DNA from: Lingula anatina
Taxonomy: Eukaryota > Brachiopoda > Lingulata > Lingulida > Lingulidae
NCBI RefSeq assembly: GCF_001039355.2
Contig: NW_019775857.1
Location: 316,042-380,041, forward strand
Reading direction: 5' to 3'
Length of the DNA stretch: 64,000 nt
Both the position numbers and the translations under genes were made by a program. The notes below the pieces were generated by a model. That model saw only the letters and a list, made by a program, of their open reading frames with translations. It was not told the origin of the DNA and did not search any database. Every line of letters begins with the position of its first letter. The stretch's first letter is position 1. Shown piece by piece: positions 1 through 11,016 of this stretch.

Positions 1-1385
1 CGTCTTCTTAGGAAGTATAGAGCTCAGGAATATAAACATAACATTCCAGTTGTTGGGTTTGACCATGCCTCCTTCCGTTTGGGAGACGAACAATCGGTGC
101 TCCATCTCGCCATTGAAGAAAGGGCCATGAGAATGATGATAACAAATGCTACTGGAAACAAACCAAAACCTGACATATACTCCAACGCACGGGAAACTGT
201 TGAAAAAGAACTGTCAACTCTTAAGGACACGTACTGTCCCAGTATGCAGTTAGGCTTTTGCATTCGGTTAAATGACAAAGGAAAAGATATTCCAATAAAA
301 GCAGAAGACGTCCAAGAAAACGATGAGATATGTAGATCTGTAGAGGGCACTGAAATGCCAATCGATGTGACACCGTATCGTGTTTGGTTTTCAGGTAAGC
401 ATTAAAATTTTAGGTAGTTTTACTGTGAACAGACATTATGTTCCTGAATATAATTAGGGGTAATGTAGTCATTGAAATCGGTGATACTTAAACTGATGTA
501 AATGCAACTAATCATATTGGGTGATGTACTATGATGTACATGAAGAGAATTAATATTTCAAATTGTTGCCAATAAACCAAACTTTATATATTTTAAAACA
601 ATGTAACTTGATAAATACCCAAAGGTGTTTTTTATAATCCCCGAAAATGATATCTTTGCAGATCTTATCAGCATTTTTCCCCTTGGCAAATTTTGCACAT
701 CGCCTTTGTTAGAACAGTATAAATATCACCCACAAAATCATGCAATTTATATTTTAATCATTCCAACAATACGAGCTTTACATGGGCATCAACGTCTGTG
801 TGAGGGTAAGACTGTTGCAATTGAACATTTTTCATATAAACTGTCCCATATTAGATTTATTACCCAGCCATGCACATCGCTAGAATTGTTTTAACTTTTA
901 ATTTAAAAACAAATGCCCAAGCACATCGCTAGAATTGTATGACAAAAATAAATATTATGCCCTGGTCGTATTTTGAGAATTTACCTGCAGTGCAGAAGGT
1001 AAATGTACAGCAGGTTACCTTTTGCTCACAACACATATCTATTAATAAGTTTCTTCATACTTAAATTACATGTATATTATTAATTGCTAATTATGGTTCA
1101 TCATGCGCATATTCTTGTAATCCTTCTTATTTTTACAGATAGTGCACAGGCAGTACAAACAAGTGATCCAGGTAATTTTGTATTTGGTAGTGCTTAGCTT
1201 AGGCTAAGAAGTACGCGCATTATTCTTATTTTAACTTCTATTTTTTTTACTTTTAACTTACAAATCTTCAATATAAAGAAATAGCATATATTGTTACTAG
1301 CATGTACCCCCTGTTCATATGACAGTACATTTTACTGACTACATATTTCTCCCATAATGCAGTGGTGGTTGCCGTATATTTTACA

Positions 1386-1432
<47 letters not shown>

Positions 1433-2247
1433 ACTACTCTATCTCTCTTTCCCTATAAAATTCTTGTACAAAAAGCATTGATCATTATCATATTTTTCTA
1501 TTAATAGGTGCGAATGCCCCAGATGCGTCATCTATTTATACACAGAGGTTTGCAAGGGTGAGTTATCTCGTTATTGAACTTGGAACGAAAGTCATTAGAA
1601 CTTTCTTCCTCAAGGATGTTGTTAGGCCTAGCATCACTAATGGTGAGCACATCAGTGATAAAGATGCAGTGCTTCAGTTTTTTGGTAAGCATGATGTGAA
1701 AATTGAACTTAAGAAACTCAAGAAAACAAAAGTCATATATGCTTCTCAGTGGACTCTGTTGTACCCTGCCTCTGGTCATACAGATGTGGAAACGTTTGAC
1801 ATTACATTGCTGGTGTTATTGATAAGAAAACTTCACCCAGACAAAGCCAACCTGAAATGGTCAGCCCCCCAAAAAAATGCCACTTTACCTTCCTCTCCAC
1901 AAACAACACAAGGTTTCATTGACCACATCCAACGGCTTAAAAATGTCAGGAACTATATACAGCATTCCGCCAAGTATGAGATCCAAGACATGGAGAAATT
2001 CTACACGAATTGGGAAATTGCCTGTGCTTCTGTTCTAGCACTTGGTGCAGATCCAAATGAAGTGGAAAAGGCACAGAAATCCATCTTTAGCATACAGGAG
2101 ATAGATACAATAGTGTGTGAAATACGCAGCTCGGCCGAAGATAACAAACGGCATTTCAACAACAGATTTGACAGGCTTGAATTATTAATATTCTCTGTAT
2201 GTGCCATCCTCATTGTGTTAGCCATAAATGACAAGAAGTGGATTTAG
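1..2247 (+). CDS. DZIP3-like HEPN-domain protein with C-terminal membrane anchor (5' partial)
   Basis: Three exons join in frame: 1-394 (donor TCAG|GTAAGC), 1139-1171 (11 codons) and 1508-2247 (stop TAG), both junctions in phase 1. The 5' end lies outside the window; a pyrimidine-rich AG at 10-11 could be the acceptor of exon 1. I do not recognise the exon-1 segment. The last exon encodes a helical domain with the layout of DZIP3-like HEPN domains: an opening VIELGTKVIRTFFLKDVV helix, a WTLLYP segment, a FDITLLVLLIRKL helix, then RNYIQH. The last motif fits the Rx4H active-site pattern of HEPN ribonucleases, including a polar residue after Arg. The protein ends in a hydrophobic stretch (LLIFSVCAILIVLAI) and a few polar residues, which suggests a tail anchor. 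Such proteins are numerous in bivalves and often proposed to act in immunity; function here is inference. A contig join at 3115 lies just downstream. Confidence 0.65.
1388..1427. repeat. (CA)n microsatellite
   Basis: About twenty CA units within the second intron of the HEPN-domain gene. Confidence 0.95.
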
Positions 2248-2639
2248 GTGGGGAAGGGGTCAGGGGGATCCTGGTTTCTGAAAAAAATCACACTAGTATT
2301 CCCCTTTTGAAATTAGAATTTTGACTAGCTGAATTATAGTTCTAAATAGAACCAAATGATACCATTCGCCCTATAAAGTATCAAAATTTTTCGGGGCCTA
2401 AAGTGGGCCTTTGAACCCCATGCCAGGGTGGTGTGGCTTGGCATACGCGCCCCTCCTCCTTCAAATAACTCTGGATCTGCCCCTAAATTACCGTAAGTGA
2501 AAGGGCGAGTTGAGGTCCTTCTTAAGTTGTACATGTACGTGGCATATGTGGATGGTCCAATTTCAGATTGAACCTTCGAATTTTCACCCAGTAATATTAA
2601 ACACAATTAAAGCCTAGATTACATTTACACAGGCGCCGT

Positions 2640-3114
2640 GTGATGAAATTGTCTGTACGATTTTTTTTTTATGTACAGACACAGATGTGTCTGTACATAT
2701 AGCCATCATCTGCGTCTGTCGTCGCCGTCGGTGCCGTCGTCGCCGTCATCGCCGTGCACTTTTACCGAGAACACGATAAGTGGAAAACCATTTTACCTTT
2801 TGACTTGAAACTTGCAGAACTGATGAATATTCATAATACACAGGTCAAGTTAGAAAATCAGCATGATCGGATCACTTTTAGGGAATTTATGCTGTTTTTT
2901 CACTTTCATAAATGCAGCACCGATAACACGATAAGTGGAAAAACATTTTACCTTTTGACTTGAAACTTACAGAACTGATGAATATTCATAATACGCAGGT
3001 AAAGTTCGAAAATCAGCATGATCGGGTCACTTTTAGGGAATTTATGCTGTTTTTTCACTTTTTTCAGCATATATGCAGCACTGATAACACGATAAGTGGA
3101 AAACCATTTTACCT
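2640..3114 (+). repeat. pearl/Helitron-like dispersed element with ~158-bp tandem core, copy 1
   Basis: The element opens with a near-perfect 30-bp palindrome (arms 2670-2683 and 2686-2699, two-base spacer GA). A GTC/GCC-rich microsatellite-like tract follows (about 2710-2757), then a core repeated about 2.2 times. Each core begins ACACGATAAGTGGAAAA, at about 2771, 2929 and 3088. The third core is cut by the contig join at 3115. A second, oppositely oriented copy lies at 60690-60822. A 160-bp core next to a microsatellite is the architecture described for bivalve pearl and related Helitron-like (HINE/DINE) elements; the family assignment is inference. Confidence 0.75.
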
Positions 3115-3115
3115 N
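3115..3115. other. contig join (single n)
   Basis: A single n sits inside the third core of the pearl-like repeat. It separates the HEPN-gene contig from the EPAC contig, so their adjacency is not guaranteed. A join inside a repeat could hide missing sequence or a misjoin. Confidence 0.85.
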
Positions 3116-4056
3116 GGTTGAATTTGCAGTAAAGCATAATGTACTTTTGCATCAGAATTGACAGTAACCTGTTTTGTGCATTGTTATTGTCTGCTTTTTG
3201 TCTGTACATTTGACAGCTTTGCTGCCTTGTTTTTTTTTACAGTTCTAATGTTGTTTAGTAATGAATGTAACAGTTTGAGAACTGTTTTTGGGAAGTCCTT
3301 CAGAATGTACTAGAACAGATTAAGAACATTTTTCATTAAAAGAGAAAAACATTATGTTCTAGGACAGATTGAGACTTGTAAGTGAGCATTAAATGAGACA
3401 AATTTTCATAGGGGCAGGCCTCCCCTCCGCCACCCCACCCCTCTACCCTCTAATGGCTCAATCCACAGGAAGAAGATTGATCAAAGAAAAAGTTATTACT
3501 GATATATACCATTTCAGTGAGCTTTAGAGGGATAACAACTCTTTGTATGAGATTCATATTTCATAATAAATACATTGTAAACAACTCATAGAATTATAAT
3601 AAATTCTGTTTTACCACCAAAACTTTCTTTAGAGATTATCCCAAAAAATGCCCTGTTAAGTTTTAAGAAAAAAAATCAGGGATTAATTTTGAATATTGAA
3701 ATGGATTGGGGAGTATGGGAAGTTGTCATTTACCTAGGAAAATCCTTTTTTTTTTTCCTAAAAATAAAAAGTTGTTATCCCATTGATATGTCAATATCCC
3801 AATGGCTTTGCATGTTTTACTAGTGTGTGTGGGAAGACTGAGTGGGACAGTTAATTATTCTAGGAACTTAGATACAACAATTCCATGCTGTGCCCACTCT
3901 AAATTTTTTTGTGTGTGTTAGCTCCGAGGTTTTCTAATTGATTAGCTGCTCACTGAGCTTACTATATAGGAGGAAAGTAGGCTGTTAGGAAATTGGATTA
4001 CATGTATAAGGATGGTCTTATTGGTGTGCTACACTACATTAATACTAAGACACCGT

Positions 4057-4343
4057 GGGCCCATTCAGATAGACACATCATACTATAGTTGGGTCGGTCC
4101 AAGTTGGGATTCTCACTAAGAGCAATCAGTGGAATCAGTGGAATTGGCTTGTCTGCCATGTACATCTCCTCAAGCAGCTAGGGGGTGATTAAGCAGAGCT
4201 TACACAAAAGTTAATTACCCCCTAACTGCTCAAAGAGGCTGTCATTTAGATAAACTCATTATACTTAGCAAGAGACCCCACCTCCCCCTTCCTCCCAGAG
4301 TTGGCCCAACCCAACTAATATGATGCGTATATCTGAACGCTCC
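4057..4343. repeat. foldback/MITE-like element with long imperfect TIRs
   Basis: The left arm (4057-4104, with CATTCAGATAGACACATCAT) and right arm (4300-4343) are inverted repeats of roughly 45 bp at about 80% by eye, sharing TTCAGATA and GTTGGGT. Inside lies a second inverted pair, AGCAGCTAGGGGGTGATTAA (near 4173) against TTAATTACCCCCTAACTGCT (near 4211), so the element could fold almost end to end. No coding capacity, hence a non-autonomous DNA element by inference. Confidence 0.65.
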
Positions 4344-5433
4344 CTAAATCTGCCCATTTTTCTCAATAGCAATTTCACCAAATAATTGACACATCAAATT
4401 GTGCTTATTGAGATGCTTGACTTCATTTTTAAGATTTATGTGGTTTGTTAAGAGGACAAACCACAGAAAGTGAAACAGAAATATTATATTATATTGTAAA
4501 TGTTGAAGGCAAAATGTTCTCAAGACATAGATTTGGGGCCCATTTTCAATGAAACTATGATTCTGCACAGGAACTCTTGCTGAATGCAATCAGATTAACT
4601 GCTGAAAGCGTGCCATCTAGTTTCCAAAGTACTCGTGTAATCACCAGCTTTTCTGTTTTCTACTCAATGCTAGGAGGAGGAGTTTCAGTGGGAGTGGACC
4701 TTAAGTTGGTTAGTTTCTTATTTTAAATTTATTATTAATAATTTTTTGTCTGACAGTAAGTTCAGGCCAGTAAAGGGCATGAGTAATAAGCCCAGCTGGA
4801 AAAACTACAAAATATGACTGTTTATGTACCCCCCTATGGGTAACTGGGATCCAGGTTTAAACAGTAAAGCTAGATAACCAATGGACAGAGGCCAAGTGTA
4901 ATTATCAATAATATACCCAGTACGTATAGGTTAATTGACATTGATATAAACATATTCCTTCTTTCTCCCTTCTCTCTCCTTTGCAAACTGAACAGTTTAT
5001 GGAAGATCAAGCCAGATTTAGATGATCTTGCCAGGGACAGCACTTCTGAAAATACTTTGTAAGGAAAGTTTTTTTTTTAAATTGAAGTCATCAAACTGCC
5101 ACTATGGGAGGACCTCTGATGAACATAATGCTTCCTGCCATTGATATTAATATTGTCAAGTGAATGGGAAGAACAAATAATGTCACACAAATGAAGTTCC
5201 ATAATTTTTATAATTGATGTATTTTTCTTTTCCAATTTTGCTGGGAAAATTCGTACATGCCTATATGCATTTTCTATAAGAGTTTTTTTTTCTGAGGTGT
5301 TATGTGCAGTCAATTAAGTGATTCCACATCAATCAACATTTTTTTATTATTTCTGGATATTTCATATCAATATGTTATCAAGACTCTTCATGTCTGTGAC
5401 TCTGTGGTAGTGTGGGCTGAATGGTGCATTAAG

Positions 5434-6480
5434 GTCAGGTGTGAATTCATGACCAAGACAAATCAGAAAGAGATAACGGAGGTGTTTATTATTTCAAACA
5501 CTTTTTACCTGTTGAGCTGTTGATAAAAGTACAAGTAAATGAGAACTATCATATATGTGAATATAATGTGTGGTTGAGTGTAAGCTAGTTTGTGGACAAA
5601 AGATCTGTGAAGAAACACAGGTGTAAATGACCAAGACAAATCAGAAAGAGACAGTCAACTTGAAGGTGTTTATTATTTCAAACATGTTTTTTCCTGTGAT
5701 TATAGTACTTGCAAATGAGAACTATGTTAATATTATACGTGGTTATGTATGAGCTAATTTGTTGACAGATGATCTGTGAAGAAACAGGTGTGCATGACCG
5801 ATACAAGTAAGAAAGGGATAGTCAAGGTGTTTATTATTTCGAACATTTTTTTCCTGTAGTGCTGTTGATTATAGTACTAATAAACAAAAACGATATAAAT
5901 ATTATGTGTGATTTTTGTATAAGCTAATTTGTGGACAGAAGATGTGAGGAGAAACACAGGTGTGAATGACCAAGACAAATCAAATCAGAAAGAGATAGTC
6001 AAGGTGTTTATTATTTCGAACATTTTTTTTTCCTGTAGTGCTATTGATTATAGTACCAGTAAATGAAAGTATGTGAATATTATGTGTGGTTGTGTATAAG
6101 CTAATTTGTTGACAGAAGATCTGTGGAGAAACACAGGTGTGAATGACCAAGACAAATCAGAAAGAGACAGTCAACTTGAAGGTGTTTATTATTTCGAACA
6201 TTTTTTTTCCTGTGGTGCTGTTGATTATAGTACTTGTAAATGAGAACTATCATGTTAATATTATATGTGGTTATGTATAAGCTAATTTGTTGACAGATGA
6301 TCTGTGGAGAAACACAGGTGTGAATGACCAAGACAAATCAGAAAGAGTTAGTCAAGGTGTATATTATTTTGAACATTTTTTTTCATGTGGTGCTGTTGAT
6401 TATAGTACTATAGCTAGTAAATGCTAATTTATATAGCTATAAATAAGCTAATTATTTGACAGATGATCTGTCAAGAAACA
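5434..6480 (+). repeat. tandem array, unit about 165-185 bp, about 6 copies
   Basis: Units start at about 5434, 5620, 5785, 5956, 6134 and 6317, each opening with AGGTGTGAATGACCAAGACA or a variant, then TCAGAAAGAGA, GGTGTTTATTATTTCGAACA and a run of T, ending in GATCTGTGAAGAAACAC. Copies differ by substitutions and small indels; some carry an extra CAACTTGAA. No gene function is evident; the short open frames in the array are fortuitous. Confidence 0.85.
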
Positions 6481-9079
6481 GATAAAATCAAAATAACTAT
6501 AATTAAGGTCCTCATCAAGGTAATAAATTGCTTTTTTTTTAAATCTATGGCACCGTTTCTGGTTAAAGAGAGTTCTATGTGCGTGTAGTGTGCTTGTGTA
6601 GGCTGGTTGTGATGGCAAAGGACAGTGAGGACAACTCACAATGCATGCACTGTGTGGTAACGAAATAGATTCTAATTTGATTTCTGGTTTTCTATTTAAG
6701 GCGTTGACTAGTGAGGTAGTGATTGTGTATTTTACCTTAGCTGGGTATATTGATCTGGAGTTATCAGCGATGGAGACTGTGGTGCATTATGAAGGTAGCA
6801 GCAGTTTTCATAGATATACGTGTATATTTATAAATTAAATTGAGCTGAATGATGTATATGTAGTTCTTTTAATTGCTAAATAGTTCATATTTGAAAGTGA
6901 TTATATATTTTAGTTGTAGATTTTGCGGTGTAATAAGCTATATTGCATCCTGGCAGTGCTCTGGTTTTCTTGCTTTAGTGGTTCCCAATAATGGTTGAAA
7001 CTACCGGTACTGTTTGTGATTGAGTTAATCATTGACAGATATGAAATGTTCCATTAAGATAGAAACTGTTTCTGCCTTTAAACAATCTAGATGATTGTTT
7101 TTTCTTGTAGTCCCCAAATAAGTGGTTATGCACTAAATGAATTTGATAAGAAGGTTTACTCAAAAGTTTTAATAGGATTAATAGGATAGGGCATATGTTG
7201 CAGCCAACATTCAAGCAATTTCTTGCCTAATGTGTAATTATCTGATTTACCCTTTGGAATTATTTAAATTGTAAAATCTCTTGGAGTATGATTAATGTTG
7301 CCATATTTACGTTCTTTCAATTTGAAAATGAATGAGTGTTAATGGTATATAAATGAGATACAGTGATCACTATCCACGGAGTATTTTCACTGAACATTTT
7401 TTTCTCTTTTACATGTAATTACAGAAACCTAGGTGTATATTCAGCGTTATTTTGCTCCTGGGGATAGTGTGAGTGGAGCATAGACAAGATAGAATTGAGT
7501 CCCATTTTTTATTGATCCTCAGAATTTCATGCTTACACATTGCACATTTGTGCCTGTTACATTATTTATTTTTTACCATCAATTTTCTTTATTTTTTATT
7601 TGTTAACCTGTTATCAGTAAAAGGCAAGACAATTGAATGATCTCTACAACTGGAATTATGTAACACTGGGGAATACTGCATTCTCGTTCACCTTGTTTTA
7701 TAATCGTTACCAACAGTTTTAAATTGAGTCGCCATGGAATCCTGAAATAACAGTACTTGGAGCCACACAGAGGCCTGTAGCTAGCAAGTTCAAAGTGGGG
7801 ATTCTTTTTTATTTTCCTTTGGAAAATTGTACCTTTTCCATGAGGCTCTTGTTTCTCATATCTAACTTGAGAAATGGCGTAGAATTGAGAACAAATTTTG
7901 ACTCAGTGGGGGACCTTTTGTGGTCAAAAAAGTGGTTCCTACTCATTCCCCAGAATCTCCGTGTCTGCTGGTACATGTATATATGAGCCTGTTGTAAGTA
8001 AGTGTTATATGGGAAGAACTCACAGACATCAATCGCTGAGAGACACGCATTTCCAAAGAAGCATAAAACAAGGATAAAAGCATTATGGATCCCCACGCTA
8101 GCTGTCTGTTATTCAAACTGTAGAGATCAACTGCTTAAGTTGTTGCTGACAATAGATTAGCAGTTTTAAAACATAGGGGGATCAATAATAAAAGAAACAG
8201 AAGATTGAATAGACTGTTCCATTAAGCCCCCCCCCCCCCCCCCCTTTCATGATTTCCTGGATCAAGCATTGAAACTGTATTCCTTGAGTTTATCAATTGA
8301 TCCAGGCATCTTAAGAATAGCTATTATGAAGGCAACCTTCAACATGAAGGATTGAGTCAATATAATAGCAACTCTTCTCCGCGATAAGCACTCGCTACAA
8401 GGTCCCGTAATCTTCTCATTTATTTCATTGTTAAAAGTGTGATAACGAGCAAGTCTGCTTAATATTTCATTTGTTTAAATGGATGGCATGTGGGACAGAT
8501 AAAGGGTAAGAAGTTCTTGAACGTTTTTGTAAGTCTAAGACATCTAGCTGATATATGTCATAGAATGATATATCATTGTTGAAGTTAGACGTGGGTTGTG
8601 TCAGTAAAGCCAGAATTAGATTTGGAACAAATTGTGTTAGTTAGTTGCTGAATTTAATCAAAATTGTATTTAATCATTATGTCCAAAATCTATGCTTTGT
8701 TGATAATTTATAAAAGAGAATGATGTCATTATAAATGGAGAGTTTTATTCTACGTACACATATATTTTAATCATGGTGAAAGGTTAACATACACACATTG
8801 TCAAATAAAAACAATAGAAAACACTTGCAAATGAAAATCATTGAAGAAACAGACAATTGTGCACATGCACATAAATAAAACATATGACACATCAAGTAGC
8901 AGTATAGTGTAGCTGTACCATTGCAGGCGATTTCAGTGAGGTAACAACATGTGGGTGATGCTGGTGGAATATGGCTGTGATATGTTGATGATAAACTACT
9001 GACTCAGTACAATGACACCGATTGTGTAGTTGATCAGAATTCTGTTCAGTTTTGTTGTAGTAAAATGGCTTGAATCCTC

Positions 9080-9097
9080 ATCTCTCTCTCTCTCTAA

Positions 9098-9157
<60 letters not shown>
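9080..9157. repeat. (TC)n-(TG)n compound microsatellite
   Basis: A TC tract runs directly into a TG tract. Confidence 0.95.
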
Positions 9158-9159
<2 letters not shown>

Positions 9160-9766
9160 ATTGAGATTTTTTCTTTGATTTTCAGATTCAGTTCATAACA
9201 GTTGGTTAATTGGCAAAATTTCCGACTTTGTTTTTGATATTCATAAATTGGCAAAAATATTGTGTGGGAGCTGAATGCAGTCTAAACAGCAATTGTGTAA
9301 TGTAATTGAAATCCAGCATTAATTTCCAAGGTACCAGTATACCAGTATAGCAAGTTGTTTATTTTGTGATATCCAAGATATGTATTAATATATAGTTCAT
9401 ACATAGCTTTATTGTGTCTTTGATATACCAGTAAGGGAAATTTCATGCTTGATGACTGTGAAGTTACATTTGACCAGACAGATGACCATATGTTGTTCAC
9501 TGTGGAGTATATTGTAGCAGAGTTTAACCTGCAGTGAAATCCAACCAGAAGTTGGCAATATATTCTCTTGCAGTGCAATTTATCCATGTGAGGGGTTACA
9601 ATCTATGTAAGCTGAGAAACTTCCATCTATCATTTCAAGCACCATGATGTTTTTCAGAATATTTCAGAGTTATAGGATTTAATGCATATCCAGGATTCAT
9701 TGACAACAATGTGGTGAGGAGACATTGGTATATAGTAAACTAATACATATAGTATGGCTAATAGCA

Positions 9767-9769
<3 letters not shown>

Positions 9770-9837
<68 letters not shown>
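9770..9837. repeat. (AT)n microsatellite
   Basis: About 34 AT units; a likely cruciform or slippage site. Confidence 0.95.
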
Positions 9838-9840
<3 letters not shown>

Positions 9841-11016
9841 CATTCTTAACTGCTGCAAGATGGTAATCTGTGAATGTGTCATTTTGTCATTCATAAGTCA
9901 TTTTGGGGGTAAAGGACATCTTGTGTAGTGTACAGATTGCATGTGGTAGGTCCATATTATATTATTTTTTGTTAAATTGTTTTTTTAAAGAAGGACCTTG
10001 GGCCATTTATAGCATGCCATTTACTACGAGGGCATTCCATGTATCAACATATTTCATGTATGTGAAATCTGTTGACATCTAATCTCAAACCAGCAAATCT
10101 TGAATAAAATATCTCTGTGGCATGCATCAGAGACATAAGCAAGTTTTTTGATAGCTGCATGAAGAGCAAGTGAGTGAAAATTGTGTGTATAATCTGAAGT
10201 TCATGTAAACAGATATACATAGATATTTTGATGGTTAATTTATTTTACAAATTGGTGTATATTTTATACTTTTAAAGTTTTATGATAACTGAAATGCAAT
10301 GAAGTAAGTGAAAATGCATCTAATACACGTGGAGTTTACATGCAGGTAGATATGATACCTACTGTGATGTGTGTTGAATGATAAGAAATTTGTTCAAAAC
10401 AATGGTGTCCTGTTTCAGATGTGTTAATTGCTAAGAAATTTATCTTAAGAAAAAGGATTTTTTTTTCTCCTGAGGATTATTTTTCCTGAATATGCATCGG
10501 AAGATGAACTGTTACATTCAGATTTTACAAAACATAAAATAAAAGTTTAAAAATTCCAAAGCTTTTACAGTACCTAGGCCATTAGAGTATTGCTTGCCTA
10601 CATCAATTTTTTATGATTTTCATATTAATTTATTTCCTGCCCACTGAACAATCAAAACAACAACCATCATGCTGTAAATTATTATTTGTTTACCAAAGTA
10701 TACTTCTTCATCTGAAAAAATGAATCTTCAGGAATATGTGGGTGTGACACAATATGTAGGCGGTGTGTCAATAACAATAAAAGTATGTTTTTGTATGTGA
10801 TATGTGAGTACATGTGAAGTGTTTGGTTAATTTACTGGTGTAGAATTAAGTGTGTGGGTAGCTAGACAGTACATATATAAGAGTGAAAGTTTTTCTCAGC
10901 TGTAGGGAAATGGGGGAAAGGTACCAGTGAAATATTATTTGAATCATATTGTCTTATCTTATGATTGTACTACAGTATAAGCATGAAGCTTCAAACATTT
11001 TTTTTTTTCATTTTAG

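Larger units (their letters stand above)
2248..11016. other. gene-poor, repeat-rich stretch
   Basis: I found no convincing exon here. Open frames are short, lack splice context and look like no known family. The stretch holds a pearl/Helitron-like element (2640-3114), a contig join (3115), a foldback element (4057-4343), a ~175-bp tandem array (5434-6480), a poly-C run (about 8227-8244), TC/TG repeats (about 9080-9157) and an (AT)n tract (about 9770-9837). The upstream EPAC exons (N-terminal CNB if present, and the first part of DEP) were expected here but not seen. Confidence 0.6.

Noticed and set aside
625-894. 89-codon frame in intron 1 of the HEPN gene
   Set aside because: The flanking exons splice in phase without it, and it shows no domain signal.
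5434-6480. CRISPR-like array
   Set aside because: Units are ~175 bp direct repeats without unique short spacers, in animal DNA; it is a satellite.
7809-8096. 95-codon minus-strand open frame
   Set aside because: No splice or domain support; overlaps another spurious frame in AT-rich sequence that looks like an old repeat.
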